Assembly: GCA_949152475.1 (NCBI GenBank)
Contig: OX424566.1
Coordinates: forward strand, 25,830,423 to 25,894,422
Length of the DNA: 64,000 nucleotides
Origin: Terebella lapidaria
Lineage: Eukaryota; Annelida; Polychaeta; Terebellida; Terebellidae
Reading direction: 5' to 3'
Each line of letters opens with the position of its first letter. The stretch's first letter is position 1. A program made the position numbers and the translations under genes. A model generated the notes under the pieces. That model saw only the letters and a list, made by a program, of their open reading frames with translations. It did not search any database and was not told where the DNA came from. Below are positions 32,348 through 42,969 of this stretch, piece after piece.

Positions 32348-34149
32348 TCCAAAAAAAAACTAAGACTAGGACTAGAATCCTACTAGGACGCGGAATCAGC
32401 AGTCATAACTGAACAAATGGATATAATCCAGGTGATGTGATGTTCTACTTGAAATTACAGTTGTAACAGATTTTTTTTCTGGAAACACTCTCTCTTTAAT
32501 AGTATCTTGTGAAAACCATGTTATATACCTCATTTGCATTTATACAAAATGACCTATTTCAAATTGTGCCTATTTCTTCGGGTCAAATTTAAAAACTCAA
32601 TGATTAAAAATATAAAAATCATACTTTTAGCACTGCTAGTTCATCAGAAATAACTTCGAAATAAATATATAAAATGACTCATTATATCAATCCAACATGG
32701 CTGCCTAAATGATCCACAATAATGAGCCACAAAAATAAAACAAATAAAATGCAGTATAATTAAAATGGACAGGGTTTTTTTGGAACAATATGTTTGAATC
32801 AAAAGGAAGAAATTGATATGGTGCGTGTTTTGCTGCCACAGACATAAAAATATCGTTTCATACCCGATGAGTGAGAATGAACATATGCAATGAACCAGTT
32901 GAAAGAGTTCAGGTCATATGTGATCGTGATCACCATGTGACAAGTCGACACTTCTGAGCTGGTAAAGCTTATACCATGGCATTATCTGTATAACTCTGTG
33001 TAGCACAGGCTATTTTTCCTGTACACCTCTTTGACTTCAATCTTCCTGCAGTCATATAAGATGATGTCCATTAGATTTGACGAGTATTCTTAACGGTTGG
33101 TCTTTAATTGAAGACATTTCCATTGATGAAATGTCATCCTCGGTCGCTTCGGTTGGCAGTTAACACTACGTTTACTCGGCTGTGATGCTGCAACACTAGG
33201 CAGTTCAAATGTAGTATTTGTAATTCTGATGCAGAAGTGCTCTCTGCGACTTTGTCACAAAACCGCTGGTATTTCAAGCTGCAATCTCCCAATCTTCAGT
33301 ACTTCCGAACTAAGATACCAATGCTTTCTTCCCCAATGTCTTTTTGTGTCTAGTTCAGAATGGTGAATATTTTCGCTTGCTCACAGAAGATGCTATGGTG
33401 TTCTTTGTTCCTAGACTGCCAAAACCTTCTTTATCCAGAGCGGTGGTAGGTTGTTAATTGATTGATTGAACGGATGAACAGCGAATGGTCGCATACATGT
33501 TGTTGGACCCAGCAACTCTCGAGACTTTTCCATGGAACGGAGACGATTCTTCTCTGCTGACTACTTGGGTTCTGGTATCATGAGATCATCTGCGTCCATT
33601 TCAGGATGACGACGAACAAGAACCAGTCAGTTTAAACATTACTGTCTCCCTTTAAGCTTTTGGTTGATCTATCAGTGTATATCTGCAACCAACTCTCTGC
33701 TATTGTATAAAGCGTAGCTGGTTGCCTGGATCTTTCAGGTATGCCTCATTTCTCGACTGGTTGATTACTCCTTTATCAAAATGCACTGACACGGCAGAAG
33801 ATGAGTGTCAGCTTTAGTTGCTGATACTGAATTCAAATGTGGAACCTCGAGGCCTGGGTAAACGACGGAGTACAACACCTTTTAGTTCGGTTCACCGATT
33901 CAATAATCACGGGTCCTGATCAGTGTAAAGAGCTCTGATGTCAGATTTGAGTCAGGTGTAAGACTCAACACTTACTGTGGGTTTAAACGTTATGTTCAAG
34001 TCAGATTGTGTAACCATCCATCACTCAATTCAGCAGTAACCATTAGAAACTAGTGATCAACACAAGGACACTCCAGATACAGTACAAAGGCAATGTCAGG
34101 GATTCTTTGGACATCATTGATCACAGAGACAGGGATTTGTTCACTAACA

Positions 34150-35240
34150 ATCAATGTATACCATTGTTCAATATTGGTATAGGATAACAGCTCGAGATGG
34201 AGTCGATGTTGAAAAATTAGGAGAAATTGGTCTGAAATTTCTGAACTCGATGGTTCGGAAAGTCAGTGAGAAGAAAAACGGTGATCAAGCCAGGACACTT
34301 TCATCTAGAACAACCATGAAGAGCAAGTATGGAATCAGAGACTGATTACTGTGGGAGAATGTACAGCAGCTCAGGCAACAAGCAGTGCTTCATATATCCC
34401 CTGAGTAGCACATGGGTAGCTGGTTGTATTCCACGATGCAAGTACACTGATGACTGAAACAGTACTGTCTTCAGCTCCAGGGAATAGTAGGAAACAGCAC
34501 TGACAAGAGAATGCACCAACTTGTTGATTCCCCTGATCCATTATGCTGAACTATGTTTGAAACAGACTTGATGGTATTGTACATGCACCAGAACCCAACA
34601 AGCCAACACAGAAGGTATAATTCAATATATTGTCGAGAGTTGCTGGGCCAAATGTATGCGACCATCTGTGTTCATCCTCTCAATACAAGGATGTGACACA
34701 ACCTGCCCTCTCTTTGGATCGGGAGGAGACTGGTAGCCAAGAAACCAAAAACCTATGACAGGTTCTGTGAGCAAGTGAAGATGTTCACAACCTTGGACCA
34801 AACAAAGCAAGCCATAACAATTACGGGAGATGAAGCTTTGGTATCATTGTACGGAGGTGCTGAAGATGAAGGGATTGACTTCGGATAAGGTTTTGTGACA
34901 AGGTAGCGAAGAACAGCTCTGCATCGGGACCACAAATGCTACATCTGTATGTACCACAGCTTTTGTGTTCACTATCAGGTAATGCAAAGGGCATGAACTT
35001 GTAACAACGTGAGGCCAGCTGACTGTGGGTGGTATATCATTAACGTCTCCAAATGCAGACTGACCTTCCAGCAGGCCCATCAAATCCATTGGATGTCATC
35101 TTGTGTCACTGCAAACAAGACTGCACGAGGAGATGGACCCGCAGGAAATATAATATACTGTGCAGTGCATAGATGTGTGCAAAGCTTGACATGCTACAAG
35201 CTTTACCAACTCCAAAGTGCCAGACTTGTCACTTGAGGAT
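34150..35240 (+). pseudogene. decayed coding region inside the 4.1-kb element
   Basis: Frames at 34154-34345, about 34680-34960 and 35009-35236 read as one plus-strand protein cut by several stops and frame changes. Fragments such as GCDTTCPLFGSGG, EALVSLYGGAEDEG and ADCGWYIINVSKC resemble an uncharacterised domain (GCDT...LFG...; ...WGW near its end) that I have seen in invertebrate repeat-associated hypothetical proteins. The function is not known and no transposase triad was found. Confidence 0.35.
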
Positions 35241-36106
35241 GACGACATATAAGCGGAACCCTGTGCCCTTTCAACTAGTTGGTTGCAGGTGTTCATTCTC
35301 ACTGGTTGGTTCTTGAGCGATATTTTTGTACATATGTGGCAAGATTTATCTCATCAATTTATTCCTTTGCTGTAAAAACGTTGTTTGGAAAGAGTGTCGG
35401 CTTTAATTTTACTGCATTTGATCTGTTCCGTTGTCTCCAGATTAGCCAGGCATTCTTATCGGATTTACACGAATGAGCATGGTAATGGTAAAAGTTTTTG
35501 TCCATTGATCAACATTCTTAAAAAAATATTCCACATTTTGAAACAAGTGGACTATATATCTCGGATCCGGGAAATGGGCAAAAAAATAAATTTTCACAGC
35601 CATCTTGTATTAAATGCACATTAGTTACGTTGTATATGAGATGGTTTTCAAGAGATATCATAAGACATATTGTAGATGGAAATACATTCCCTTGCCTTTA
35701 ACTCCAAGTGGACCACCAGTTTGCCAGGACTACACATATAGGTTGAGTTATGAATTCTGAAGGTAAATTTCTGTGTTTTGGTGGGTCATATGGGGAATTG
35801 GCACCTTGTGGGTCACTGTATGTAGAATCTGAGTGTCTAATTGGCTTCCCCAGGTCACAAAACATAAGAATGGACACCTTATTTTTCTTTGTATGTCAAA
35901 TATTAAGAAAGTTATGACCATTTCCATATTTTGATACGAGCGATGGCGGCCATTTTGGATTTTTGGCCATATTTCTGGGTTCGGGCAAAATCTGGCTTGG
36001 TATTGTAGCTAAAATCAATATATATGTACTCAGCCTGATTTGTACCAATTTTGGTGCTTTTACCACCAAACCCACAATTCTCCTACATACCGGTATCTGC
36101 TGCACT

Positions 36107-36872
36107 AAAAGCATTGTGCACCCTGTCACCAGTACCGAGTAGAAAATCGACACAGACCCAGCGCCATGTCAGCGGTGTTTGATCACCCGTCCCCTTTTGC
36201 CTGTTTTTAACTGACTGTCATATCAACATAATTCCAAAAAAATTGTGTAGATTTGAAGAGATTCCTATCAATACAAATCCCTTATATTTCTAAGTTCTCG
36301 TTAAATGCTGCAAAATAAATGCCAATTCAATCATGTTCAAAACTTCATGATCGCAAGTATACTGGGTAGATCTTCATCGGTTGATAAGAAGGGAACCGGT
36401 ACGTGCATGAATATTTTTTGACAAAATTTTCCCCCGACAATTTCAATGGTGGGCAATACGTTCTCATTCAAGAATGACATCTTTCGGAACTGTGCTCAAG
36501 TCATGTTGATCAACAAGCGTTCCCTACGGGGAATTCCAGGGGAGCCGCTGTCTGATCGGTCAAATCTATCGAAGTACTCGCAATATTTTGCGGTTGTCAG
36601 GCATGAAGAAAATTTGAGAACGTTTCACAATCTAACTGGAATATTTTTTTTAGTGATTGTCTCCATCTGCTTGTTGATACTAAAAATTTTAAAACAAATG
36701 CTGCGGTACTATTGCAGGACCGGACCAACGCATCTATCCATGGGCCGTTTTAATCATATTTGAGTATGTCACCTCCTAATGGAGGCGACAATCAGGCTTT
36801 GTAAAGTGTTCTCGTGGATACCTTGGCAGTGTTGGCTTCCCTGAGCAACGAAGTTATTTCGTATATTTTTGA
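36107..36872. other. no gene seen
   Basis: Intronic sequence of Ig paralog A between two transposons. One 105-codon open frame (36446-36763) has no recognisable domain. Confidence 0.5.
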
Positions 36873-36874
36873 TA

Positions 36875-37654
36875 CAGTGTACTCTGCCGAAACCGGCTCT
36901 TGTATATACCGGAATTTTGTCCATACCGGCATTCCCCTTAGGTCCCGATTTCTTCTCCTCTGTTTTTACAGTAAGCAACTCTCGATATACCGGATGTTGT
37001 CCATTCTGAAAACCGTCCCTATTCCTGTGACCCAACCGGCCATATCCTGTTGTCCAAACCGGCGTTACCCCAATAATTCAAAACTGCCGTGTGTCAATTG
37101 CAATCAGCCGCACTTCATCGGATCACAGACCAATGTCAGAGGCTGCGTTTTAGTCACACGTCTTTGTAAACACAACAGCATCGGGAACATGGCGCTCACA
37201 AATTGTGATTAACTACAACTAAACTTCGTTAGTTAGAGGTCGTTTGAAGAATAAATCACTGCAAGCTCATCACTGGGGTGCCACGCATTGTTCAAAGTGA
37301 TAATTAATCAAGCATGCTATAAACGCAGACAACAATTCTATGACACCATGCAATCTGGTCTTACTATGTATATTTTGTAGTTGGCTTTGAGATGTGCTAA
37401 TAGTACAATATTAGAATAATGTCAATAGGAAACCTACAATTTATAATCCATTGATTACACCGATGTCCATAAAGTTTGTAACCACATGTACTTAAAATAG
37501 CTGTGCAACAATGAAAAACGAAATCGGCCGGTATCTGCAGATTCGGTGAGGAGATCGATGTTCTCTCTCTCCAGACTTTCGATAAACCGGCGCTCTGTCC
37601 ATACCGGATTTTTCCCCTGGTCCCCTGGAGATCCGGTTTATACAGAGTACACTG
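36875..37654. mobile_element. Tc1/mariner-like (pogo-type) MITE, 780 bp
   Basis: It begins CAGTGTACTCTG and ends with the exact inverse, CAGAGTACACTG, flanked on both sides by TA (36873-36874 and 37655-37656). Similarity continues inward as AAACCGG-type words (several copies of ACCGG and GTCCATACCGG near each end). CAGTG ends with a TA duplication fit the Tc1/mariner superfamily, and ACCGG-rich ends are reminiscent of pogo/Tigger. No transposase frame remains. It lies in the intron of Ig paralog A, about 120 bp from the first Ig exon. Confidence 0.7.
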
Positions 37655-37773
37655 TAATTATAAAGAAAACACTCGGATTTGATATTTTTATGAGGCAAAA
37701 GGTGATTGCACATCACCTTTCGCCCTTTATTATTACAAAACATCCAGTAAATGGTTTTAAGGAAAGATAATAC

Positions 37774-38086
37774 TATAATAGGGCAGTATTACATCCTCGT
37801 AGTAACTCCTGTTGCCGCACACCTGTTCCAAGCGGTACATGTCAGCCTGGTCCATACTGTTCAAACCGACATAAAACCTCACAAGCGCACCCCCACGACC
37901 CAACAAATCCAAACGACCATGATCAGAGAACACATTTATTGTCATAAAAAGTGTAATTCACTGTACATACTGCAAGGATTTTGTGCCGTTGGCCATCAGG
38001 CTTCCTAGTCAGAGTGGCAATGGCGATTGGGCATTTAGGTGAGAACACATCCGCGTTAAAAGCGATAATCTTGCACTGCAGTGTAG
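37774..38086 (-). other. paralog A first Ig-domain exon, frame-shifted
   Basis: The acceptor TTTTACAG is good and the donor GTATTA is weak. The 313-nt exon starts TLQCKIIAFNADVF and runs to AVCTVNYTFYDNKC, where the frame meets a stop. The homologous continuation lies in another frame (GRGGALVRFYVGLNSMDQAD, then MYRLEQVCGNRSYYED) and matches paralog B (NNTDQAGTYRLHQSCGDTSY). The exon length, not divisible by three, supports one net indel. Confidence 0.65.
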
Positions 38087-38565
38087 CTGTAAAACAAGGA
38101 TAATAGGCATCACAACAGAACTGAAGGTAGCGCGTGTGGCCACGGTGGATGAATGAGATTAGAACCAACACCTGAGGATGAATAAATCATGGTCTTTGAT
38201 ATTGGTGCCAAATGAATCCCCAAACTCTATGATATATGGACGAAAAATGTGCACAAACTAATATAACAGTATGGACGATAAGATTTTGGAAGCAATAAGA
38301 CATACTGATACCAAACCTATCGACTCTTAACTCATATTGTTACGCAACAATCGCCACAAGGCTCACAAGGAGCCCATTATATTACTCCATACCACAGCTC
38401 AACTATAAAATGGTGACGAACACTCCATAAATATAATAGCATAGATGAATATACCCATTCACAACTAACATGCCAGGCAAAATGATAAACAAAAATGTGA
38501 TCCCAGATTACTAACTAACACTGATAGCCATTTTAGCATCAAATACATAAACCATTTGTACTTAC

Positions 38566-38620
38566 TGTAGGATAATCCAAACATGACAAACACAACAAGA
38601 AAATTAATGTATAAACACAT
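38566..38620 (-). other. paralog A signal-peptide exon
   Basis: A 55-nt exon: MCLYINFLVVFVMFGLSYS, then the donor GTAAGTAC in phase 1. It gives a typical hydrophobic signal peptide and corresponds to the first exon of paralog B. An upstream in-frame extension exists, but the internal Met gives the better signal peptide. Confidence 0.6.
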
Positions 38621-38629
38621 GCTTTGTCC

Positions 38630-39410
38630 GTCTAGAATGGAATCAAGGCCTCTATATGGATGACTGAAATTCATGTGATGGGTTAATTATTTCAATTACT
38701 GTTGGTTTCGGCATTACCAAGAAACAGAGCTGACGCTTGAAATAAATGTATTCTATGCAATTGTGTCGATAGTCTGAATAGTGTACAACAACGTTAGGTT
38801 GTTAGAGCAACTGCCTTCGATATCAATCAATAGTTTTTGAAAACTATATTCCATATTAAACATGCTCAATTTACTAAATGGGACATACTCACATAGCATG
38901 TAATAAATATAACCAGTTCTCTGGGAAATTTTGCTCATTTGAACCGGCGGTTCTCGCGTAAATACAGGAACTGTATCCATCACACGCAGATGTAAACAAA
39001 GGATAGAAGTGCAAGATAGACTTACAATTCCACGTTCATCACGGTATATCACTGATTATGTTCTCAAAACTACACTATATATGCGCGTGAGAACTGGAAA
39101 ATGTACTCAATGTGGACGTTTAGGCGCGATTTGGACATTTGTTCACATTCGGAGTTGAAGGATACACTTCAATTGTATATATACAACCCGGTACAAAATG
39201 TGTATTTAATCAAATGAAAAGACAATTCGGACAATTGTAATCGTCAAAATCATTGAGAACACCTTTTGTTATCTTGCATTAGATGTGTTGCACAAAAATT
39301 TTGTTTTGAAAAAAATATTTCATACATTCGAAGGCAGTAGCTTTAATATGAAATTATCATGCGGTTAGTCTCTCTTTTTGTGAATGATACGTGATAAACT
39401 CGTTTAATAT
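38630..39410. other. no gene seen
   Basis: Spacer upstream of paralog A. It may contain that gene's promoter, but no element was recognised. Confidence 0.5.
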
Positions 39411-39416
39411 GTACCT

Positions 39417-39548
39417 ATTAATACATGGTTAATTTCATAACGGACCGGTTATCGGGACCAAGTGGCAAATAACGGACCGAGCGGCAGCGAGGTCTGTTAT
39501 GACACGGTCCCGATAACCGGTCTGTTATGAAATTGGCCATGTATTAAT
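39417..39548. mobile_element. foldback MITE, 132 bp
   Basis: Arms 39417-39459 and 39506-39548 are inverted copies (about 40 of 43 bases). They begin ATTAATACATGG and contain CCGGTTATCGGGACC and its reverse. It is a small palindromic transposon-like element of unknown family. Confidence 0.7.
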
Positions 39549-39549
39549 T

Positions 39550-40760
39550 TGCTTATTACACATCCTATCCAAATTCAACAACCAGTGAAAACAGACTAGA
39601 AACCATTATATTTCTTTGTTGGGAAATTAGTTCCAATATGACATTTCATCTTCCAGTCAATTGTTTGAAAGAAAAATATTCTAATTTGGTATATACGAAG
39701 TCACTGTGCATGCTAGAAGCGTATGACGCGGCATCGGTCTGTTATTCAGTTTATTACAGAAACGTCATTGCGATATCGGACCAGCGGGGCACATATCGGA
39801 CCAGGTGGGCTGATATTGTTTGGTTGACATACGGCAATATCGGGTTTGTTGAACCGTGCACGTTACGGTTCAGTATCACTCAGATGTATAATAAAGGCCT
39901 ATAACGCATCACTTCCTTGTATATATTATATCCTTCTATTTCCATTGTTTATTATACAATTATACTTTCAACATGGGAGCGTCAGAACTGCAAATTTGCC
40001 AGTTCCTTACTTTTATGAAAACTTTGACATGACATTTTTAATAGGAGTATAGATAATTTGCAGATGACGTCAGAATCATGTATTGATAATAGGATTGGTA
40101 TTGTGTCGTCCAGTCAATTATTTTGTAAATGGTGTTGAGTAGAGCAATAGAAAACCTTCCATAGAGAATGTATCGCTGCTGTTATATTCAGATAAATGTT
40201 TGAGTTTTCATAACTAGTCCTCGATAGTATCAATATATGTTACAATAACAATATCTTACAGGTATTGAGTTATTTGATATCGATTGGATCTAGTTCAGAT
40301 GTTATTATGGAAGCTCCTAAATGTAACGCTAAAAGTGCACAAAGTGCACAATGACCTCCCCTCAGAATGCCCTGACTACACATTACACATACTCAATATT
40401 ACACGGTAATAGCAAACGGAAGTACCCTACGACCCGAGGCAGCGCCCCGTGTACTCCCTCTACACATGGGCCGCGGATAGTGACAATGCATGTAAACCGT
40501 AGATAGACTGCATATCTCTGTTTGGTCATACATTATTTCATTTCAAATATCGTGTTATCTAGTATACGATGACGTGGAAAGTTATTGCACTTCCACCAAT
40601 TTCATCTTATGAGAATTATATTAATTGTGTAGGGCTATAAATGAGACAGATGACAGTCAAACAATGACAATGGCAATGATACGGTGGCTCGTATAGGACA
40701 CTGCCTTTTAATTTTTTTATTTTTTTTTAAAGTTTGAAATATTTGTGGCACATATTTATT
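39550..40760. other. no gene seen
   Basis: AT-rich spacer with no supported gene. Confidence 0.55.
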
Positions 40761-40764
40761 CATT

Positions 40765-41066
40765 GTCATACGCGTATTCAAAATTTTATATGTGTATTCA
40801 ATCATTTATCATACGTATTTAAGATTTCTTTATGCATATTTATTATTTTTCATGCATATTTAATCATTTATTATGTGTATTTATTATTGTATATGCGAAT
40901 TTAATATTCTGTATGCATATTGAATCATTTATCACGGGTATTCAATATTATTCATGCGTATTTCATATTTAATATGCATATGTAGTCATTTATCACATGT
41001 ATTTAATATTATATATTATGCATATTTAATCTTCCATATGCGTATTTAATCATTCATTGGGCATAA
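40765..41066 (+). repeat. AT-rich tandem array, period about 20-21 bp
   Basis: About 14-15 degenerate units, such as ATGCATATTTAATCATTTATC and ATGCGTATTTAATATT, follow one another with a 20-21-bp period. The units alternate between two variants, one with CATTTAT and one with ATATT. It is non-coding, and A/T tracts are phased at about two helical turns. Confidence 0.7.
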
Positions 41067-41459
41067 TTATTATTATTTTATTGTATGAATCACACTAAAA
41101 ACCCTCATTGAGAACTTCAACCCACCTCATCATCTGCGACGTAACATCATAAATTTTGTGTACTCTTCACAACTGTGGCAACAAAATTCCTCTTCCAGGA
41201 CAAACTTCCTGGTTTGAAACATTAACGTGACCACTAAGATGGTCATAACGTACTCGCAAGGGGGAGCCACACCGGTCATAGCACAACCCTTAGTCGCTGG
41301 GGAGTCGCCGCAGTCATAGCATGCCTTGTACTAAGGGAAACATCTTCACTATGCCTCGTATTGCTGGGGAAGCCATCTTCACCGTGACACATCAAGTGTA
41401 CAATAAAAAACACATTTCGCACGTTGTTTGCCACTGGTGACACCATTGTGGTTTTGAAT

Positions 41460-42270
41460 TTTAATTACTGGTCAAATTTTCTTTCTGTTCCAAATTTTTC
41501 ACTTGACGTTTTCTATTGACGTTCGATGTATACACTCCTGATGTTTGATAGTAATTATTCATGATTTGAATAATTAGCCCAACGGCAACATATGGGGTTT
41601 CCAGAGAAATGTTCAGTGTTAGCCACAACTGCTTTTTTCGAAAAAAATCGCTGACTTGACCTTTCAAGATCACTGAAAGTTGAAATCAACTTCCCCATTT
41701 CAATGTGCGAGTTCCCTCCATACATTTCACAATATGGAAGAGAGGACGAAAACATTTTCTAAGTCCAGAAAAATTTCCAATATTGAAATGGATCATTGGA
41801 AATGGATCACAATAACTAGTGTCTTGATTTTGGACGAAACTTTTTGTTGTCTGACAGATTCTACAACAACGGCTGCCAGATTTGTTTAAACAAAATGGCT
41901 CTTTTAATCTTTCAGGGTCTGCGAAAGTCAAATCAAAGGTCATCACTGAAACCACCACTGTATGATTTCCAATTTAAATGTGCCAAGATTTATACTCGAT
42001 TTTGAATTTTTCTAGGAGTTTACTCCATACAATTCCACTCACGGAGGGCAATAGTCCGGAAAAAGTCGATTTTTGTTGAAAACAGCTGCGATTTTGAAAC
42101 GATAGATGCAATAAAATCTCCCTCTTCAAATATTTTTAGGTATATTTTAGCAATATCTGACCATAAAGTTTGAAGTTAAAAATGTTGCTGACGGACGACA
42201 ACGACGAAGTAAAAGCAACGCCATGTTATTGTTTGTTATCAAAACATAAGTTCGGCAAGCTAGAAACCGT
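41460..42270. repeat. dispersed repeat family C, longer diverged copy
   Basis: The stretch contains TGACCTTTCAAGATCACTGAAAGT-type words also seen near 45690-45725, and ends with GACGGACGACAACGACG...CAACGCCATGTTAT, matching the endings at 28.0-28.5 and 47.1-47.2 kb. Strongly diverged, with no coding capacity. Confidence 0.4.
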
Positions 42271-42579
42271 ACACCCCCCCAGCAAGGTGAACATGTGATA
42301 ATGAAACAAGGATAAAGTTTCGCCTTTCAAACGCATGTTTAAATAGACACATCATATAACTGCAAGAGATCAACAGTACATTGTATTATGAAAAGGTATT
42401 TTATTTCACGAATATACAACTGCATACATTAAAAATGAGACGATACACATGACACTCAGCATGTAAGTAGTGTTCATGTCTACAACCTAAATAAAGGGGA
42501 AACAACGTTCAAATCGGTTTATATTCAAACATTATTCATTTCGTTATATCTCAGGCATCAAATATTTACCATGAATATA

Positions 42580-42969
42580 TCATATTGTCACATATGTAAA
42601 ATTTTTCGTCATCTTTTTTTCCCTATTCTTATTCACAGTGGTATAAACGTCACGTTTTGGCTTAGATTGCACTGTCCATTGTTCGCGCCCATCCCTTGTT
42701 GTGAATGAGGTCGAGGACTCCCCAAAACTGGTGCCATTCGGCGTCACGATGGTGTCGTCTGTACCGACAATCAATGTTGGGAAAACTCCGCCATTTGTGC
42801 TGGTGTCATCTGGGCCGATACGGAGCTTACGTCAGTAACAGTTGCCCTGTTTCCAGTGGCCCCAGTGACTAAAGTAATACTTTGTGTTGCAGACCGGGTT
42901 GCAACTACTTGATCGTTTGTGATTTCAGTTGCTTTTTCTTCAACACCGGTTCCTTTTGTCCCACAATAT
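42580..42969 (-). other. paralog B cytoplasmic tail region
   Basis: After acceptor TTACAG, the in-frame tail reads YCGTKGTGVEEKATEITNDQ and ends after about 65 residues at QH-stop (42771-42773). From about 42835 another frame gives LRIGPDDTSTNGGVF and later DGREQWTVQSKPKRDVYTTV, ending FTYVTI at 42580. This second frame matches tail A (LHIAPDNTRANDGVR, DGREQWVMTPRPKRDIHTPV). A small indel or an unseen alternative splice would explain it. YTTV and TYVTI are Tyr-based motifs, but neither is a canonical ITIM. Confidence 0.5.

Larger units (their letters stand above)
32001..36106. mobile_element. 4.1-kb element with ~310-bp inverted terminal repeats
   Basis: The stretch 32001-32316 recurs in inverted orientation at about 35795-36106, with roughly 15-20 percent difference. 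Shared blocks include GGTTTGGTGGTAAAAGCACC, GCTACAATACCAAGCCAGAT and GGCCAAAAATCCAA(G/A)ATGG. The interior (33.0-35.3 kb) is a decayed coding region on the plus strand. The whole is best read as an old long-TIR element. No target duplication was identified, so the outer limits are approximate. It sits inside the intron of Ig paralog A. Confidence 0.5.
29601..38620 (-). pseudogene. two-Ig type I membrane receptor, paralog A, apparently decayed
   Basis: Exon-by-exon match to paralog B (42580-44765). In transcription order: signal-peptide exon 38620-38566, first Ig exon 38086-37774, second Ig exon about 30720-30487, a 39-nt stalk exon 30397-30359, membrane exon 30258-30180, and a tail exon from about 30025 to 29601. 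Splice phases are conserved (1-1 up to the membrane exon, then 2). Signs of decay: the first Ig exon is 313 nt, not a multiple of three, and shifts frame within it; the second Ig exon lacks about its first 18 residues and its acceptor; and the tail cannot be joined in frame without meeting a stop. The intron between the Ig exons is about 7 kb and full of transposons, against 205 bp in B. Most likely a pseudogene, although a wrong splice model or assembly errors are possible. Confidence 0.6.
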
